From Streptomyces sp. Je 1-332 (GTDB taxonomy: Bacteria > Actinomycetota > Actinomycetes > Streptomycetales > Streptomycetaceae): a stretch of DNA of 64,000 nucleotides. This document shows positions 9,896-19,400 of this stretch, in pieces; within the stretch, counting starts at the first letter, position 1, and each line of letters opens with the position of its first letter. Both the position numbers and the translations under genes were made by a program. The notes beneath the pieces are model-generated. The model saw only the letters and a program-made list of their open reading frames with translations. It was not told where the DNA came from and made no database searches. The DNA is taken from the NCBI RefSeq assembly GCF_040730185.1, contig NZ_CP160402.1:6882001-6946000 (forward strand). The letters are read 5' to 3'.

Positions 9896-9926
9896 CCCCA
9901 CGGCCTCTCTGAGGCCGTGGGGTTTT
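9896..9926 (+). terminator. Intrinsic terminator after tRNA-Leu
   Basis: A perfect 12-bp stem, CCCCACGGCCTC with GAGGCCGTGGGG, closes a 3-base loop and is followed by TTTT (9923-9926). It is one of the strongest intrinsic terminators in the window. It may also stop leftward transcripts from the MFS gene, although the T-run is only on the rightward strand. Confidence 0.9.
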
Positions 9927-9968
9927 GTCATGCCTCCAAGAGCGGCATGACAGGACAGGCGTGGCGGA

Positions 9969-11426
9969 TCAGGCGGTGGCTTCCGACGTCGGGCGCGGGT
10001 CGGTCTCCGTCTCGGCGGCGTCGGTCCCGGTGTCCACCTGGCGTACCGGAATGAACGCCGCGACCACCGCCGCCGCGAGGCCCACCCCGCAGCCCATCAG
10101 CATGGCGGCCCGGAAGCCGTTCTCCGACGGCAGGAGATGACCGCCGAAGTCCGTCGTCATCTGGGCAAGGACCACACCGATCACGGCTGCCGCTGCCGAG
10201 CTGCCGATCGAACGCATCAGGGTGTTGAAGCTGTTGGCCGACGCGGTCGCCGACTGGGGCACCGCGCTCATGATCAGGGCGGGCATGGCGCCGTACGCGA
10301 GGCCCACACCCGTGTTGCAGATGAGCGTCACGACCAGCAGGCCCCAGGTCGAACCCATCAGAAGCAGGGAGGAGCCGTAGCCGACAGCGATGACCAGGGC
10401 CCCGGCCGACAGCGTCACCTTGGGGCCGCGGGCGGCCGAGAGCTTGGCGCCGAGCGGTGCGAGGGCCATCATCATCAGGCCGGCCGGGGCCATCCACAGA
10501 CCCATGGCCATCATCGACTGGCCAAGGCCGTAGCCGGTGGCCTCGGGCAGCTGAAGCAGCTGGGGCACGACGAGCGACTGGGCGTACATCGCGAACCCGA
10601 CGAGCACCGAGGCCGCGTTGGTCATCAGGACCTGCGGCCGGGCGGTGACGCGCAGGTCGACCAGCGGCTCGTCGCTGCGCAGCTCCCACCGGCCCCAGGC
10701 CAGCAGGACGACGGCCGACGCGGCGAACAGGCCGAGGGTGGTACCGCTCGTCCAGCCCCAGTCGGAGCCCTTGGACACGGCGAGCAGCAGGCAGACGAGA
10801 CCGCTGCCCAGGCCGATCGCGCCCAGGGCGTCGAAGCGGGCCGACCCGGTCGCCAAGCGTCCCGCCGGCACGAACAGCCAGGCCAGGAGGGCGACCAGGA
10901 GACTCAACGCGGCGGCGACCCAGAACAGCACACGCCAGCTGGCGTTCTCGGCGACGGCCGCGGCGAACGGCAGGCCGAGCGCACCGCCCACGCCCATGGA
11001 CGCGCTCATCAGGGCGATGGACGAGCCGAGCTTCTCGGGCGGCAGTACGTCACGCAGGAGGCTGACGCCCAGCGGCACCACGCCCATGCCGAGGCCCTGC
11101 AACCCCCGGCCGACGATCATCGGCACCACGGAGGAGGCAAGGGCGCAGACCACCGACCCCGCGACGAGCGGCACCACGGAGACGAGCAGCATTCGCCGCT
11201 TGCCGTACATGTCACCGAGCCGCCCGGCCACAGGTGTCGCCACCGCCGCCGAGAGCAGGGTGGCCGTGACCACCCACGAGGCGTTCGACGGGCTGGTGTC
11301 GAGCATGCGGGGGAGGTCGCCGATCAGGGGCACCACCAGCGTCTGCATGACCGCGGCCACGATGCCCGCGAGGGCGAGTACCCCGACGACGCGCCCCGGG
11401 CGGACGTCGGGTTTCGAGCTGACCAC
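9969..11426 (-). CDS. MFS drug-type efflux transporter
   Basis: A 485-residue major facilitator superfamily protein with about 14 hydrophobic segments, resembling the DHA2 drug:proton antiporters. The conserved loop after helix 2 reads GRLGDMYGKRRMLL, and an RGLQGLGMGVVPLGVSLL segment matches helix 4. The GTG at 11426 is preferred over the upstream ATG at 11543 because GGAG lies seven bases before it and the longer version would begin inside the divergent promoter. It is divergent from a MarR-family gene, an arrangement typical of a substrate-induced exporter repressed by its neighbour. The transported compound is unknown. Confidence 0.85.
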   Translation of the reverse strand: MVSSKPDVRPGRVVGVLALAGIVAAVMQTLVVPLIGDLPRMLDTSPSNASWVVTATLLSAAVATPVAGRLGDMYGKRRMLLVSVVPLVAGSVVCALASSVVPMIVGRGLQGLGMGVVPLGVSLLRDVLPPEKLGSSIALMSASMGVGGALGLPFAAAVAENASWRVLFWVAAALSLLVALLAWLFVPAGRLATGSARFDALGAIGLGSGLVCLLLAVSKGSDWGWTSGTTLGLFAASAVVLLAWGRWELRSDEPLVDLRVTARPQVLMTNAASVLVGFAMYAQSLVVPQLLQLPEATGYGLGQSMMAMGLWMAPAGLMMMALAPLGAKLSAARGPKVTLSAGALVIAVGYGSSLLLMGSTWGLLVVTLICNTGVGLAYGAMPALIMSAVPQSATASANSFNTLMRSIGSSAAAAVIGVVLAQMTTDFGGHLLPSENGFRAAMLMGCGVGLAAAVVAAFIPVRQVDTGTDAAETETDPRPTSEATA

Positions 11427-11517
11427 TGGCTTCTCCTTCGGCTTTCCGGGCGGCGCCGGACGGGACCCGGGCGGCTTCCGGACGAACGCGTGACCTGAGA
11501 CGGCCCCGCGATGTGCA

Positions 11518-11557
11518 CTATACATATGAAGTGCATGATGCATATGCCGGATAGAAT
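11518..11557. promoter_or_regulatory. AT-rich repeat region in MFS/MarR divergent promoter
   Basis: The otherwise GC-rich DNA becomes AT-rich here. CATATG occurs twice (11523-11528 and 11541-11546), and TGCATGATGCA (11532-11542) is an internal palindrome. A -10-like TAGAAT (11552-11557) lies 6 bases before the marR ATG. These are likely MarR operators; the exact dyad is not certain. Confidence 0.5.
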
Positions 11558-11563
11558 GCCCGC

Positions 11564-12061
11564 ATGGACAAGCCCGGTCGTCGTATGGACAAGCCCGCTG
11601 GCCGCACGGAGAAGCCCGTTCGGCAGGTCGAATTCGAGACGATGCTGCTCGGTCGGCACTCGCATCTGTTCAACCCGCGCGCCCGCTCTTCGGGCGGGCG
11701 CCTCGACCGGAGCGCGTACATCCTGCTCAGCCGCATCCAGATGGACGGCCCCATGTCCATCGGCCAGCTCACCGACGCCTTCGGCCTCGACGCGTCCACG
11801 CTGAACCGGCAGACCGCGGCCATGCTGCGCGGCGGTCTCGTCGAGCGCATCCCCGACCCCGACGGCGGCATGGCCCGCAAGTTCCGCATCTCCGCCGAGG
11901 GCGCGCGGCAACTCGACGCCGACCGAGCCGAGTACACCCAGGGCCTTGAGAAGGTCATGGACAGTTGGTCGCCGGAGGATGTGGCGTCGTTCGCCGCGCT
12001 GCTCCAGCGCTTCAACAGCGACATCGAGCGCCTGGAGGGGCACCCCTGGCCGCGCCCGTGA
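11564..12061 (+). CDS. MarR-family transcriptional regulator
   Basis: A 165-residue winged-helix repressor. The DNA-binding region runs over about residues 48-105 (YILLSRIQMDGPMSIGQLTDAFGLDASTLNRQTAAMLRGGLVERIPDPDGGMARKFRIS), with helices before and after for dimerisation. The ATG at 11564 has no Shine-Dalgarno sequence and lies 6 bases after TAGAAT, so the mRNA is probably leaderless; a second in-frame ATG is at 11585. It diverges from the MFS exporter gene and probably represses both itself and the exporter until a toxic ligand binds. Confidence 0.87.
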   Translation: MDKPGRRMDKPAGRTEKPVRQVEFETMLLGRHSHLFNPRARSSGGRLDRSAYILLSRIQMDGPMSIGQLTDAFGLDASTLNRQTAAMLRGGLVERIPDPDGGMARKFRISAEGARQLDADRAEYTQGLEKVMDSWSPEDVASFAALLQRFNSDIERLEGHPWPRP

Positions 12062-12531
12062 ACCCGCCCGCGCGCCCCCTCGTACCTCCGAACGGGCGAT
12101 CGCGGGCCCGGGTCGTCCGCCGTACCGGCGCGAGGGCGTAACGGCGCCTGTCGTACCGGCGTGACGTGGGGCCGCTGCGCGGGACACGGGCGGCCCTGCG
12201 CCCGTCGGGAGGCCGAGTGTCCGACGATGATGCAAGAAGTCGATCGGAGAACTCGATGGCGATCGGAGAACTCGATGCTCATCAGACGGCAGCGCCCCGC
12301 GGCGGCCCGCCACCCTGCCGCGGCGCCGCGAGCGTCCGGTCACGGTGGTGCTCCGCTTGCCGACGGCCGGCCCCGACCGGAGGGCCGCCCCCGGCTACGC
12401 CTCATACGCCTGCGGCAACGCGCCCCCTTGGTCGGCGGTCACCCGTGCACAGGCCACCGCCCCGAGGCCGGCTTCGAAGTCACCGCCCACCTGCCGCCGC
12501 ACCCCGAGAACACGGAAGAGAAACGCACTAC
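12062..12531. other. 470-bp region without a recognisable gene
   Basis: No open frame here has convincing codon bias or a family match on either strand. It holds a 19-bp tandem duplication and presumably the promoter of the response regulator gene. Open frames crossing it are extensions of neighbouring genes. Confidence 0.6.
12241..12278 (+). repeat. Two 19-bp tandem copies
   Basis: CGATCGGAGAACTCGATGG (12241-12259) is followed directly by the same sequence with one change at the last base (12260-12278). Confidence 0.9.
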
Positions 12532-13212
12532 ATGACCCTCCGCGTCCTGCTTGCCGACGACCAGGCCCTCCTCCGGGCGACCTTCCGCATCCTGATCGAC
12601 TCCTGCGACGACATGGAGGTGGTCGCCGAGGCCACCGACGGCGATGAAGCCATCGAGCTCGCCCGGACCCACCTCCCCGACCTCGCCCTCGTGGACATCG
12701 GCATGCCCAGCACGGACGGCCAGGACGCGACCGCCCTGATCTGCGCCGCCCCGGAGCTCGCCGCCACCCGCGTCCTCGTCCTCACGACCGCCGAGACCGG
12801 CGAGCACGTGGCCCAGGCCCTGCGCGCGGGCGCGAGCGGATTCCTCGGCAAGGACGTGGGCGTCGAAGAACTCCTCGACGCGATCCGGACCGTGGCCGCG
12901 GGCGACTCGCTGCTCTCCCCGACGGCCACGCGCGCCCTCGTGACGCGCTTCCTCACCACCCCCGAGGCCGGCGACCACCTGGCGCCGCCCGAGAGCCTCG
13001 CCGCGCTCACCGACCGCGAGCGGGAGGTGATGGTCCTGGTCGCCGAGGGGAAGTCGAACGCCGAGATCGCCGAACTGCTCTCCGAAAGCCCGCAGACCGT
13101 GCGCACCCACGTGCGGCGCGCCATGGCCGGGCTCGACGCCCGCGATCGCGCCCAACTGGTCGTCATCGCCTACCAGTCGGGCCTCGTCCGCCCTGCGCCA
13201 CCCCTGTGCTGA
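12532..13212 (+). CDS. LuxR/NarL-type response regulator (orphan)
   Basis: A 226-residue two-component response regulator. The receiver domain covers residues 1-118, with acidic residues DD at 9-10, the phospho-acceptor Asp55 in ALVDIGMPS, a conserved TT after strand 4 and Lys in GKDVGVEELL. The C-terminal LuxR helix-turn-helix begins LTDREREVMVLVAEGKSNAEIAELL. The ATG at 12532 matches the start of the receiver fold; a GGAAG about 13 bases upstream is a weak ribosome site. No histidine kinase gene lies beside it, so it is an orphan in this window and its signal is unknown. Confidence 0.88.
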   Translation: MTLRVLLADDQALLRATFRILIDSCDDMEVVAEATDGDEAIELARTHLPDLALVDIGMPSTDGQDATALICAAPELAATRVLVLTTAETGEHVAQALRAGASGFLGKDVGVEELLDAIRTVAAGDSLLSPTATRALVTRFLTTPEAGDHLAPPESLAALTDREREVMVLVAEGKSNAEIAELLSESPQTVRTHVRRAMAGLDARDRAQLVVIAYQSGLVRPAPPLC

Positions 13213-13237
13213 ACCCGGGCATCCGCGAGGCCGTCCC

Positions 13238-14110
13238 TCACTTCTTGAGCCCGTCCATCGCCGCACGTGTGTCGGACGTGAGCATCTCCTCGACCTCCGA
13301 GGCGGTCGGCGGCTCGGTCTTGTCGTCCGCGCCGCCGTAGTAGCTCCAGCGCGTCTCGATCGTGAACCAGCCGTCGCGCACGGCGAGGGTCATGCCGTTG
13401 AGATCGTCATCGTCGGAGCCGCTCGTGTCGGTCACCAGGTACGCCTCGTCACCGATGCCGCTCACGGCCTTGGTCTTGTAGGTGTACGTCTTCTGCGACT
13501 GGTCCTCGTAGGCCTTCTGCTCCGAGGCGAACTCGCCCTTCGGGTCGGTGGCCTTGTGCCAACGGGCGGTGGAGGAGACGTAGATGCTCGAATAGGTGTC
13601 GGCGCCCGCCTCCGGGTCCTTGAGCTTGCGGCTGCAGTAGCTCTGGTCGAAGCCCTTCTGCCGGGTGCCGTAGTGGGTGGTGGCGGTGGAGTCCGAGTCG
13701 AGCTCGTACTTCTTCTTGAAGGCGTCGAGCGGGGAGACGTCGCAGAGGTTCTTCGTGTACTGGTATCCGGCGAGGTCAGCCTTCGCCTCGTCGCCGCCGC
13801 TGCCGCTGTCGGAGCCGAGGTTGCCGGTGGCGAAGAGCGCTCCCGCCCACAGGGCCGACGCGACCACGACACCGCCGATTCCCCACACCCAGCCGGGCGT
13901 GGGCTTACGCGGTCCTGCCGGGGGCGCCGGAGGTGCGGGCGGCTGGCCATAGGGGCCGGCCTGCTGTCCGTACGGGTTCGGTGGCTGGCCGAAGGGCTGA
14001 GGGGAGGCCTGGGGCGGAACCGTGCCCGGGGGCTGCTGATACGGATTCGGGGCCTGCTGGTATGGGTTGGGCTGATTTGGCTGGTGGGGCTGGGGATTCG
14101 GTATCGACAT
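13238..14110 (-). CDS. Membrane-anchored protein with Pro/Gln-rich cytoplasmic tail
   Basis: A 290-residue protein of unknown function. Residues 1-75 are a low-complexity Pro/Gln/Asn/Tyr-rich tail with repeated NPYQQ and PYGQ units. One transmembrane helix follows (VWGIGGVVVASALWAGALFATGN, about residues 80-102), then a roughly 185-residue extracytoplasmic domain with two cysteines (NLCDVSP and QSYCSRKL) that could form a disulfide. This layout is common in Streptomyces surface or lipoprotein-like proteins. The ATG at 14110 is chosen; a TTG three codons earlier also keeps the frame. It is convergent with the response regulator and divergent from the esterase gene. Confidence 0.75.
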   Translation of the reverse strand: MSIPNPQPHQPNQPNPYQQAPNPYQQPPGTVPPQASPQPFGQPPNPYGQQAGPYGQPPAPPAPPAGPRKPTPGWVWGIGGVVVASALWAGALFATGNLGSDSGSGGDEAKADLAGYQYTKNLCDVSPLDAFKKKYELDSDSTATTHYGTRQKGFDQSYCSRKLKDPEAGADTYSSIYVSSTARWHKATDPKGEFASEQKAYEDQSQKTYTYKTKAVSGIGDEAYLVTDTSGSDDDDLNGMTLAVRDGWFTIETRWSYYGGADDKTEPPTASEVEEMLTSDTRAAMDGLKK

Positions 14111-14185
14111 AGGCGGCAATGTACCGCTGGGCTCGGGGCGGGCGGAGGTGGCCCGTACCTGGTCGTCCCCGGGGTGGCCTGTTCA

Positions 14186-14202
14186 AGTAAGGTCACCCTT
14201 AG
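14186..14202. promoter_or_regulatory. Iron-box-like dyad upstream of the esterase gene
   Basis: TAAGG (14188-14192) and CCTTA (14197-14201) are perfect inverted 5-mers around TCAC, with flanking G/AG. The sequence partly matches the DmdR/IdeR iron box and lies 36 bases before the fes-like start, as expected for iron repression. It is weaker than the box at 26033. Confidence 0.55.
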
Positions 14203-14237
14203 CTATGTGTACGCAGTGCATCCCTGGAGGCTCCCCC

Positions 14238-15530
14238 ATGCCGCTCACCGCTCCTCCCGACGGGGCCACCCGCCGGCCGCCCCGCATCCCCCGGCCGCTG
14301 CCGGTCGAGCGTGTGGACAGTGCGTGGGTGGGCCGGGCCGTGGAGCGTGGCGACTTCTGGGGTGCCGTGCGGACGGCGGGCGGGGCACCGGTCGTCGAGC
14401 CCGACCCGCAGGGCGACGACGAGTACCGGGTGGTCACCTTCCTGTGGCGCGGCACGGACGCGACCCGAGCGGTCCTCGTCATGCCGAACAAGATCGTCGA
14501 CCCCCGCGACATGGCCGCCAACCTGATGGAGCGGGTGCCGGGAACGGACATCTGGCACTGGTCGATCCGGATGCGCGCGGACTGGCGGGCGACGTACAGC
14601 CTGTGCGTGGACGAAGGGGGCGGCCCTCGGCGACCCGAGGGCGATTACTGGCCCTGGCTGCGCCGGCAACAGCGCTCCGATCCCCTCAACCCGCGTACGC
14701 TGACGCGTCGTTGGGGCGGCGAGCCGGTCTCGTGTGTCGAGCTGCCGCAGGCTCCGGCCGGCGACGACTGGCAGCGCCGCGAGGGCGTGGCGCGCGGCAC
14801 CGTCAGCACGCACACGGTCCGCAGTGAACTCCTCGGCAACGAGCGGCGGGTGCATCTGTACGAGCCGCCGGGTGGCGGACGCGACCTGCCCGTCATGGTC
14901 CTGATGGACGGCGAGATGTGGCAGCCGGGCCTGGACGTCGCTTCCCTCCTCGACAACCTCATCGCCGACGGCCGCATCCCGCCGCTGGCCGCCGTGCTCC
15001 CCGAATCCCTGGGCGCGGACCAGCGCTGGGACGAACTCGCCTGCAACGAACGGTTCGTCGGGTTCCTGGAGACCGAGCTGCTGCCCTGGGCGGGCGACCT
15101 GCTTTCCCTGACCGGCGATCCCGCACGGACCGTCGTCGCCGGTCAGAGCCTCGGCGGCCTCACCGCGGCATACGCGGCCGTCGTCGCGCCGGGGCGCTTC
15201 GGCCGCGTCCTCGCGCAGTCGGGGTCCTTCTGGTGGCCGGATGGCCCGGACCTCGAACGCTCCGAGTGGCTGACCGCCCGTATCGCCGAGAGCGAGCGGC
15301 TGCCGGTCCGGTTCTGGCTGTCGGCGGGCGAGCAGGAGTGGGTGGCGCTACCCGCCATGCGCAGGCTGCGTGCCACGTTGCGCGAGAAGGGTTACGAGGA
15401 CGCCGTGTACCGCGAGTTCAACGGCGGCCACGACTACTTGTGCTGGCGTACGGAACTGGCGGACGGGCTGGTCGGGCTGCTGGGCACGGAGTCCGCGGGC
15501 GAGCCCTCGGCGGGGGCCGCTGCCGCGTAG
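14238..15530 (+). CDS. fes: Enterochelin esterase (Fes-like)
   Basis: A 430-residue cytoplasmic serine esterase that would hydrolyse the trilactone of ferric enterobactin to release iron. The N-terminal domain (about 1-190) is the Fes-type beta-sandwich, with DEYRVVTFLWRG and PGTDIWHWSIRMRADWRATY. The C-terminal alpha/beta hydrolase domain has the nucleophile Ser304 in AGQSLGG and His398 in FNGGHDYLCWR. The ATG at 14238 has GGAGG eight bases upstream. It ends 77 bases before the convergent phosphopantetheinyl transferase gene. An iron-box-like dyad precedes it, so it should be expressed with the siderophore genes. Confidence 0.92.
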   Translation: MPLTAPPDGATRRPPRIPRPLPVERVDSAWVGRAVERGDFWGAVRTAGGAPVVEPDPQGDDEYRVVTFLWRGTDATRAVLVMPNKIVDPRDMAANLMERVPGTDIWHWSIRMRADWRATYSLCVDEGGGPRRPEGDYWPWLRRQQRSDPLNPRTLTRRWGGEPVSCVELPQAPAGDDWQRREGVARGTVSTHTVRSELLGNERRVHLYEPPGGGRDLPVMVLMDGEMWQPGLDVASLLDNLIADGRIPPLAAVLPESLGADQRWDELACNERFVGFLETELLPWAGDLLSLTGDPARTVVAGQSLGGLTAAYAAVVAPGRFGRVLAQSGSFWWPDGPDLERSEWLTARIAESERLPVRFWLSAGEQEWVALPAMRRLRATLREKGYEDAVYREFNGGHDYLCWRTELADGLVGLLGTESAGEPSAGAAAA

Positions 15531-15569
15531 GCGTGGGCGTAGGCCTCGGGGGCGTGGGCGTAGGCCTCG
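15531..15569 (+). repeat. Two 18-bp copies between convergent genes
   Basis: GCGTGGGCGTAGGCCTCG occurs at 15531-15548 and again at 15552-15569 (period 21), directly after the fes stop codon. Confidence 0.85.
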
Positions 15570-15607
15570 TGGGTGGGGTCGGCGTCCTGTGGTTCTGTCC
15601 CGGGGAC

Positions 15608-16231
15608 CTACGAAGCCGGGGGCTTCGCCGTGGCGACTGCTGCCGCGTAGCCCTCGGGTGCGGTGACGTCCCGTACCGTCCAGCCTCGGACGTCGAGGGG
15701 TGTGGGGCCCGTGCCCACCAGGAGCGATGCCATGCCGCTACCGGCGAGGCCCTCGCCCGTTCCCTTGAGACAGGCCTCCTTGCGGGTCCAGCAACGGGCG
15801 AAGGCCAACGGCCTTTCATCAGAGGGGAGTTCGGCCAGCTCCGACTGCTCCCGGTGGTGCAGGGACGCCGCCACGTCCGCCATCGTGCTCGCGGACGGGA
15901 GTCTCTCCACGTCGGCACCGACCGGGCGGTCCGCGAAGGCGAGCAGCGCCAGGCCCTGCGTATGGGAGAGGGAGAAGTGCGGGCCCGCCCCTCCGGCGAC
16001 GGCGGGGCGGCCGTGCGGCTCACCGCACAGCGGGCACGGCAGCCGCACCAGCTCCACCGCCGCCGGATCGACGCAGAGATACGCGCCGAGCCGCAGACGG
16101 AGCGCGGTGTGCGCCGCCGCGTACAGCTCCTGGTCCGCCGGGCGCCGCAACGCCGCGGCCCGGCGCCGCTCCGCCGCGTCGAGGAGCGACACGTCGAGCG
16201 GGGCCGGGCGGACGAACTGGATCTCCGTCAC
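15608..16231 (-). CDS. entD: 4'-phosphopantetheinyl transferase (Sfp/EntD type)
   Basis: A 207-residue transferase that attaches phosphopantetheine from CoA to the carrier domains of the siderophore synthetases. Motifs are the central VGADVERL with the Mg-binding Asp and Glu, PHFSLSHTQGLALLAFADRPVG, and the C-terminal CWTRKEACLKGTGEGL. A zinc-like CPLCGEPHG precedes the catalytic core, as in many actinobacterial members. The GTG start at 16231 overlaps the MbtH-like stop in a GTGA, so translation is coupled. It is the last gene of the leftward siderophore operon and should activate the ArCP (Ser36) and the NRPS T domain. Confidence 0.92.
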   Translation of the reverse strand: MTEIQFVRPAPLDVSLLDAAERRRAAALRRPADQELYAAAHTALRLRLGAYLCVDPAAVELVRLPCPLCGEPHGRPAVAGGAGPHFSLSHTQGLALLAFADRPVGADVERLPSASTMADVAASLHHREQSELAELPSDERPLAFARCWTRKEACLKGTGEGLAGSGMASLLVGTGPTPLDVRGWTVRDVTAPEGYAAAVATAKPPAS

Positions 16232-16425
16232 GCGGGCGGGTCCTGGAGGCGAGCCACACAACGACCGTACGTCTCCGGTCCGTACACCGTGGCCCATCCC
16301 TCGGGTGTGGCGCGGAAGACCGGCCACAGGGAGTGCTCCCCGAGCGCGTTCTCCAGGACCAGGTGGGTCGGCTCGGTGTCGGCGTCGGTGTTCACCGCGT
16401 CGAAGGGGCCGGGCGTGGTCGTCAT
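16228..16425 (-). CDS. MbtH-like protein, short C-terminus
   Basis: A 65-residue MbtH-family helper of adenylation domains. It has HLVLENALGEHSLWP and PEGWATVYG, which match the first two conserved blocks, and one cysteine near the end. The usual third block (Trp-Thr-Asp-x-Arg-Pro) is missing; the protein ends ...RCVARLQDPPA. The ATG overlaps the NRPS stop as ATGA and the stop overlaps the transferase start as GTGA. In E. coli the equivalent, YbdZ, supports EntF. The short tail may be real or may weaken binding. Confidence 0.85.
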   Translation of the reverse strand: MTTTPGPFDAVNTDADTEPTHLVLENALGEHSLWPVFRATPEGWATVYGPETYGRCVARLQDPPA

Positions 16426-19400
16426 GCGTGGTCCAGCTCCTTGAGGCGGGCGGCGAGTACGGCACAGACCTCGTCGAGGCGGCGCGGCTGGGTCAGCTCC
16501 GGGTGCAGGCAGTCCACGTCGTGGTTGATGATCGCACCGGTGACGTACGGCGCCCAGGCGTCCCGCGTCAGCCAGTCCTCGGCGCGCGGCGCGGCGGCCG
16601 TGAAGAACAGGGCGTCGCCGTCGAAGGGGCGGTGGTCGTGCTCGCGCATCAGGCGGGCGTTGTTGACGACGATGTCGAGGACCGCCGACAGGGTCCTGTC
16701 CGGCAGGCCGGCCAGGGCGCTGCCTTCGCGCTGGAGCGTGGCCAGGACGTCCTCGCGGGTCAGCTCGTGCGTCAGGTCGTAACCGGCCATCCGTAGCAGC
16801 GCCTTGAGGGCGTCCGACTCGGCGGGGACCGCGGCGTCGCGCCACTGGTCGGAGGGGTAGGCGTCGAGCAGCGCGAGCAACTCGACCTCCTCGCCCGCCT
16901 CTTGGAGCAGCACGGCGACCGTGTGGGCGAGGACACCGCCCACCGACCAGCCGACCAGCCGGTAGGGGCCGTGCGGGCGCACGGCCCGCAGCGCGTCCAC
17001 GTACTCCGCCGCCAGCTCCTCCATGGTGGCCGGGAGCTCACCCTCGCCGTGCAGGCCGCGCGCCTGGAGGCCATACACCGGCTGCCCGGGGTCGAGTCGC
17101 GAGAGCAGACCCGAGTAGCACCAGCTCATGCCGCCCGCCGGGTGGAAGGCGAACAGCGGGGTGCGGTCGCCGCCCGCGCGCAGCGGAAGCAGTACGTCCA
17201 GGGCGTGGTCGGCCTCGCTGCGGTCGGCGTCCAGGTGGGCGGCGAGCGCCGCCGGGGTCTGCGCCTGGAAGAGCGTGCCGATGGTGAGCTCGGCGCCCAG
17301 CGTGTCCCGGACCCTGGCGACCAGACGGGCCGCCAGGAGCGAAGTGCCGCCCAGGTCGAAGAAGGCGTCGTCCACGCCGAGTTGGGGCACACCGAGGATC
17401 TCTGCGAAGAGCCGGGTGAGCGTCTCCTCGCGGTGGCCGCTCGGCACCCGGCCGCCGTCGCCGCACCCCTCGAAGGCGGGGGCGGGCAGCGCGCGCCGGT
17501 CCAGCTTGCCGTTCGGGCTGAGCGGGAAGTCGTCGAGGACGAGGATGGCGCCCGGCACCATGTAGTCGGGCAGTGTGCGGGCGAGCCCTGCGCGCAGCTT
17601 CTCGGGGTCGGGAACGGCTCCGGTGTCGGAGGGCGTCACGTACCCCACGAGCCGCTGGTCGCCCGGCCGGTCCTCGCGGACCAGCACGCTGGCCGCGCCC
17701 ACCGCAAGATCGGCGGCCAACTCGGCCTCGATCTCACCCAGTTCGATGCGCAGGCCCCGCAGCTTGACCTGGTGGTCGGTGCGGCCCAGGTACTCGATCT
17801 CGCCGTGCTCGGTCCAGCGCGCCAGGTCGCCCGTGCGGTACATGCGGGTGCCGGGCGGACCGTAGGGGTCGGCGACGAAGCGGGACGCGGTCAGTTCGGG
17901 CCGCCCCAGGTACTCGGTTGCCAGCTGGGTCCCTGCCAGGAACAGCTCGCCCTGGATGCCGGGAGGGCACGGCTGGAGCGCCGCGTCCAGGACGTACAGG
18001 CGCGTGTTCCAGACGGGCTTGCCGATCGGGACCGGGCCCGTCGCGTCGGTGTCGCACGGGTGGTACGTCACGTCGACGGCGGCCTCGGTCGGACCGTAGA
18101 GGTTGTGCAGCGGTACGCCGTCCAGTACGCGCCCGAACTCCCGCACCGTCTCGCGCGGCAGCGCCTCGCCGCTGCAGAAGACGTGCCGCAGGCCGACACA
18201 GTCCGCGGCGGCGGGCTCGGACAGGAACACCTGGAGCATCGAAGGGACGAAGTGGCAGACGGTGACGCCCTGTTCGCGGATGACGCGCGCCAGATATGCC
18301 GGGTCCTTGTGGCCGCCGGGTTCGGCGATGACGAGCGTCGCGCCCACCCGCAGCGCCCAGAAGAACTCCCACACCGACACGTCGAATCCGGACGGCGTCT
18401 TCTGCAACACCCGGTCACCGGCGGCGAGTTCGTACTCGGACTGCATCCAGCGCAGCCGGTTGTCGATCGCCGAGTGCGGCACGACGACACCCTTGGGGCG
18501 GCCGGTAGAACCGGACGTGTAGATGACGTAGGCGGGGTGGTGCGGGGTGAGCGCGCGCGGCGGGTCGTACGTGCCGTACGGCGCCGTGTCCAGGCGGTCC
18601 AGGGCGACGATCGGCACACCCGAAGCGGCGGGCACCCGGTCGGCGCGGTCGGCGATCACGCAGGCGGGACCGGCGTCCTGAAGCATGTACGCGAGACGGT
18701 CCGCCGGATAGTCCGGGTCCAGCGGGAGATAGGCGCCGCCCGCCTTGAGCACGGCGAGGAGCGTGACCACCAGGTCGAGCGAGCGGGGCACGGCGACCGC
18801 CGCGAGCGCGCCCGGACGTACGCCGACCTCGATGAGATGGTGGGCGAGGCGGTTGGCGCGGGCGTTCAGCTCGGCGTAGGTGAGCTCCTGGTCGCCGAAG
18901 ACCAGGGCGGTGGCGTGCGGGGTGCGGACGGCCTGGCCCTCGATCGGGCCGATCAGCGTGGTGGGCGGCAGCGGCTGCGCGGTGGCGTTGAACTCCTCCG
19001 TGACGAGGGGCAGTTCCACACGGCGCGCGATCGTGTGCTCGGCCAGCGGCGTGTGCGGGCCCGCGTCGGCGACGCGCTCCAGGAGTTCCATGAACCGCGC
19101 CTGGTGGACGGCGAGTTCGTCCGGCTCGTACAGGGCGGGGTTGCCGTCGTAGTCGATGCGCAGGCCGCTGCCGTCGGCGCGGTCGTAGACGTTGACCGTG
19201 AGGTCCTCGACCGGGCCCGCCGACAGGTTGTGGGCGTCGGTTCGGGCGCCCGCGAAGGTCAGGCCGTAGTCGAACGGCATGACGTTGACCAGCGGGCCGA
19301 CCAGGGACCGGCCCTCGCCGAGGAGGCCCAGGTCCCGGCGGATGTCCTCGTAGCGGTACCGCTGGTGGCGGCGGGCGGCGCGGATGCCGAGCACGACCTG

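Noticed and set aside
9969..11426. MFS exporter considered as the missing enterobactin exporter
   Set aside because: It is 3 kb from the cluster, has its own MarR partner and no iron box, so there is no real support.
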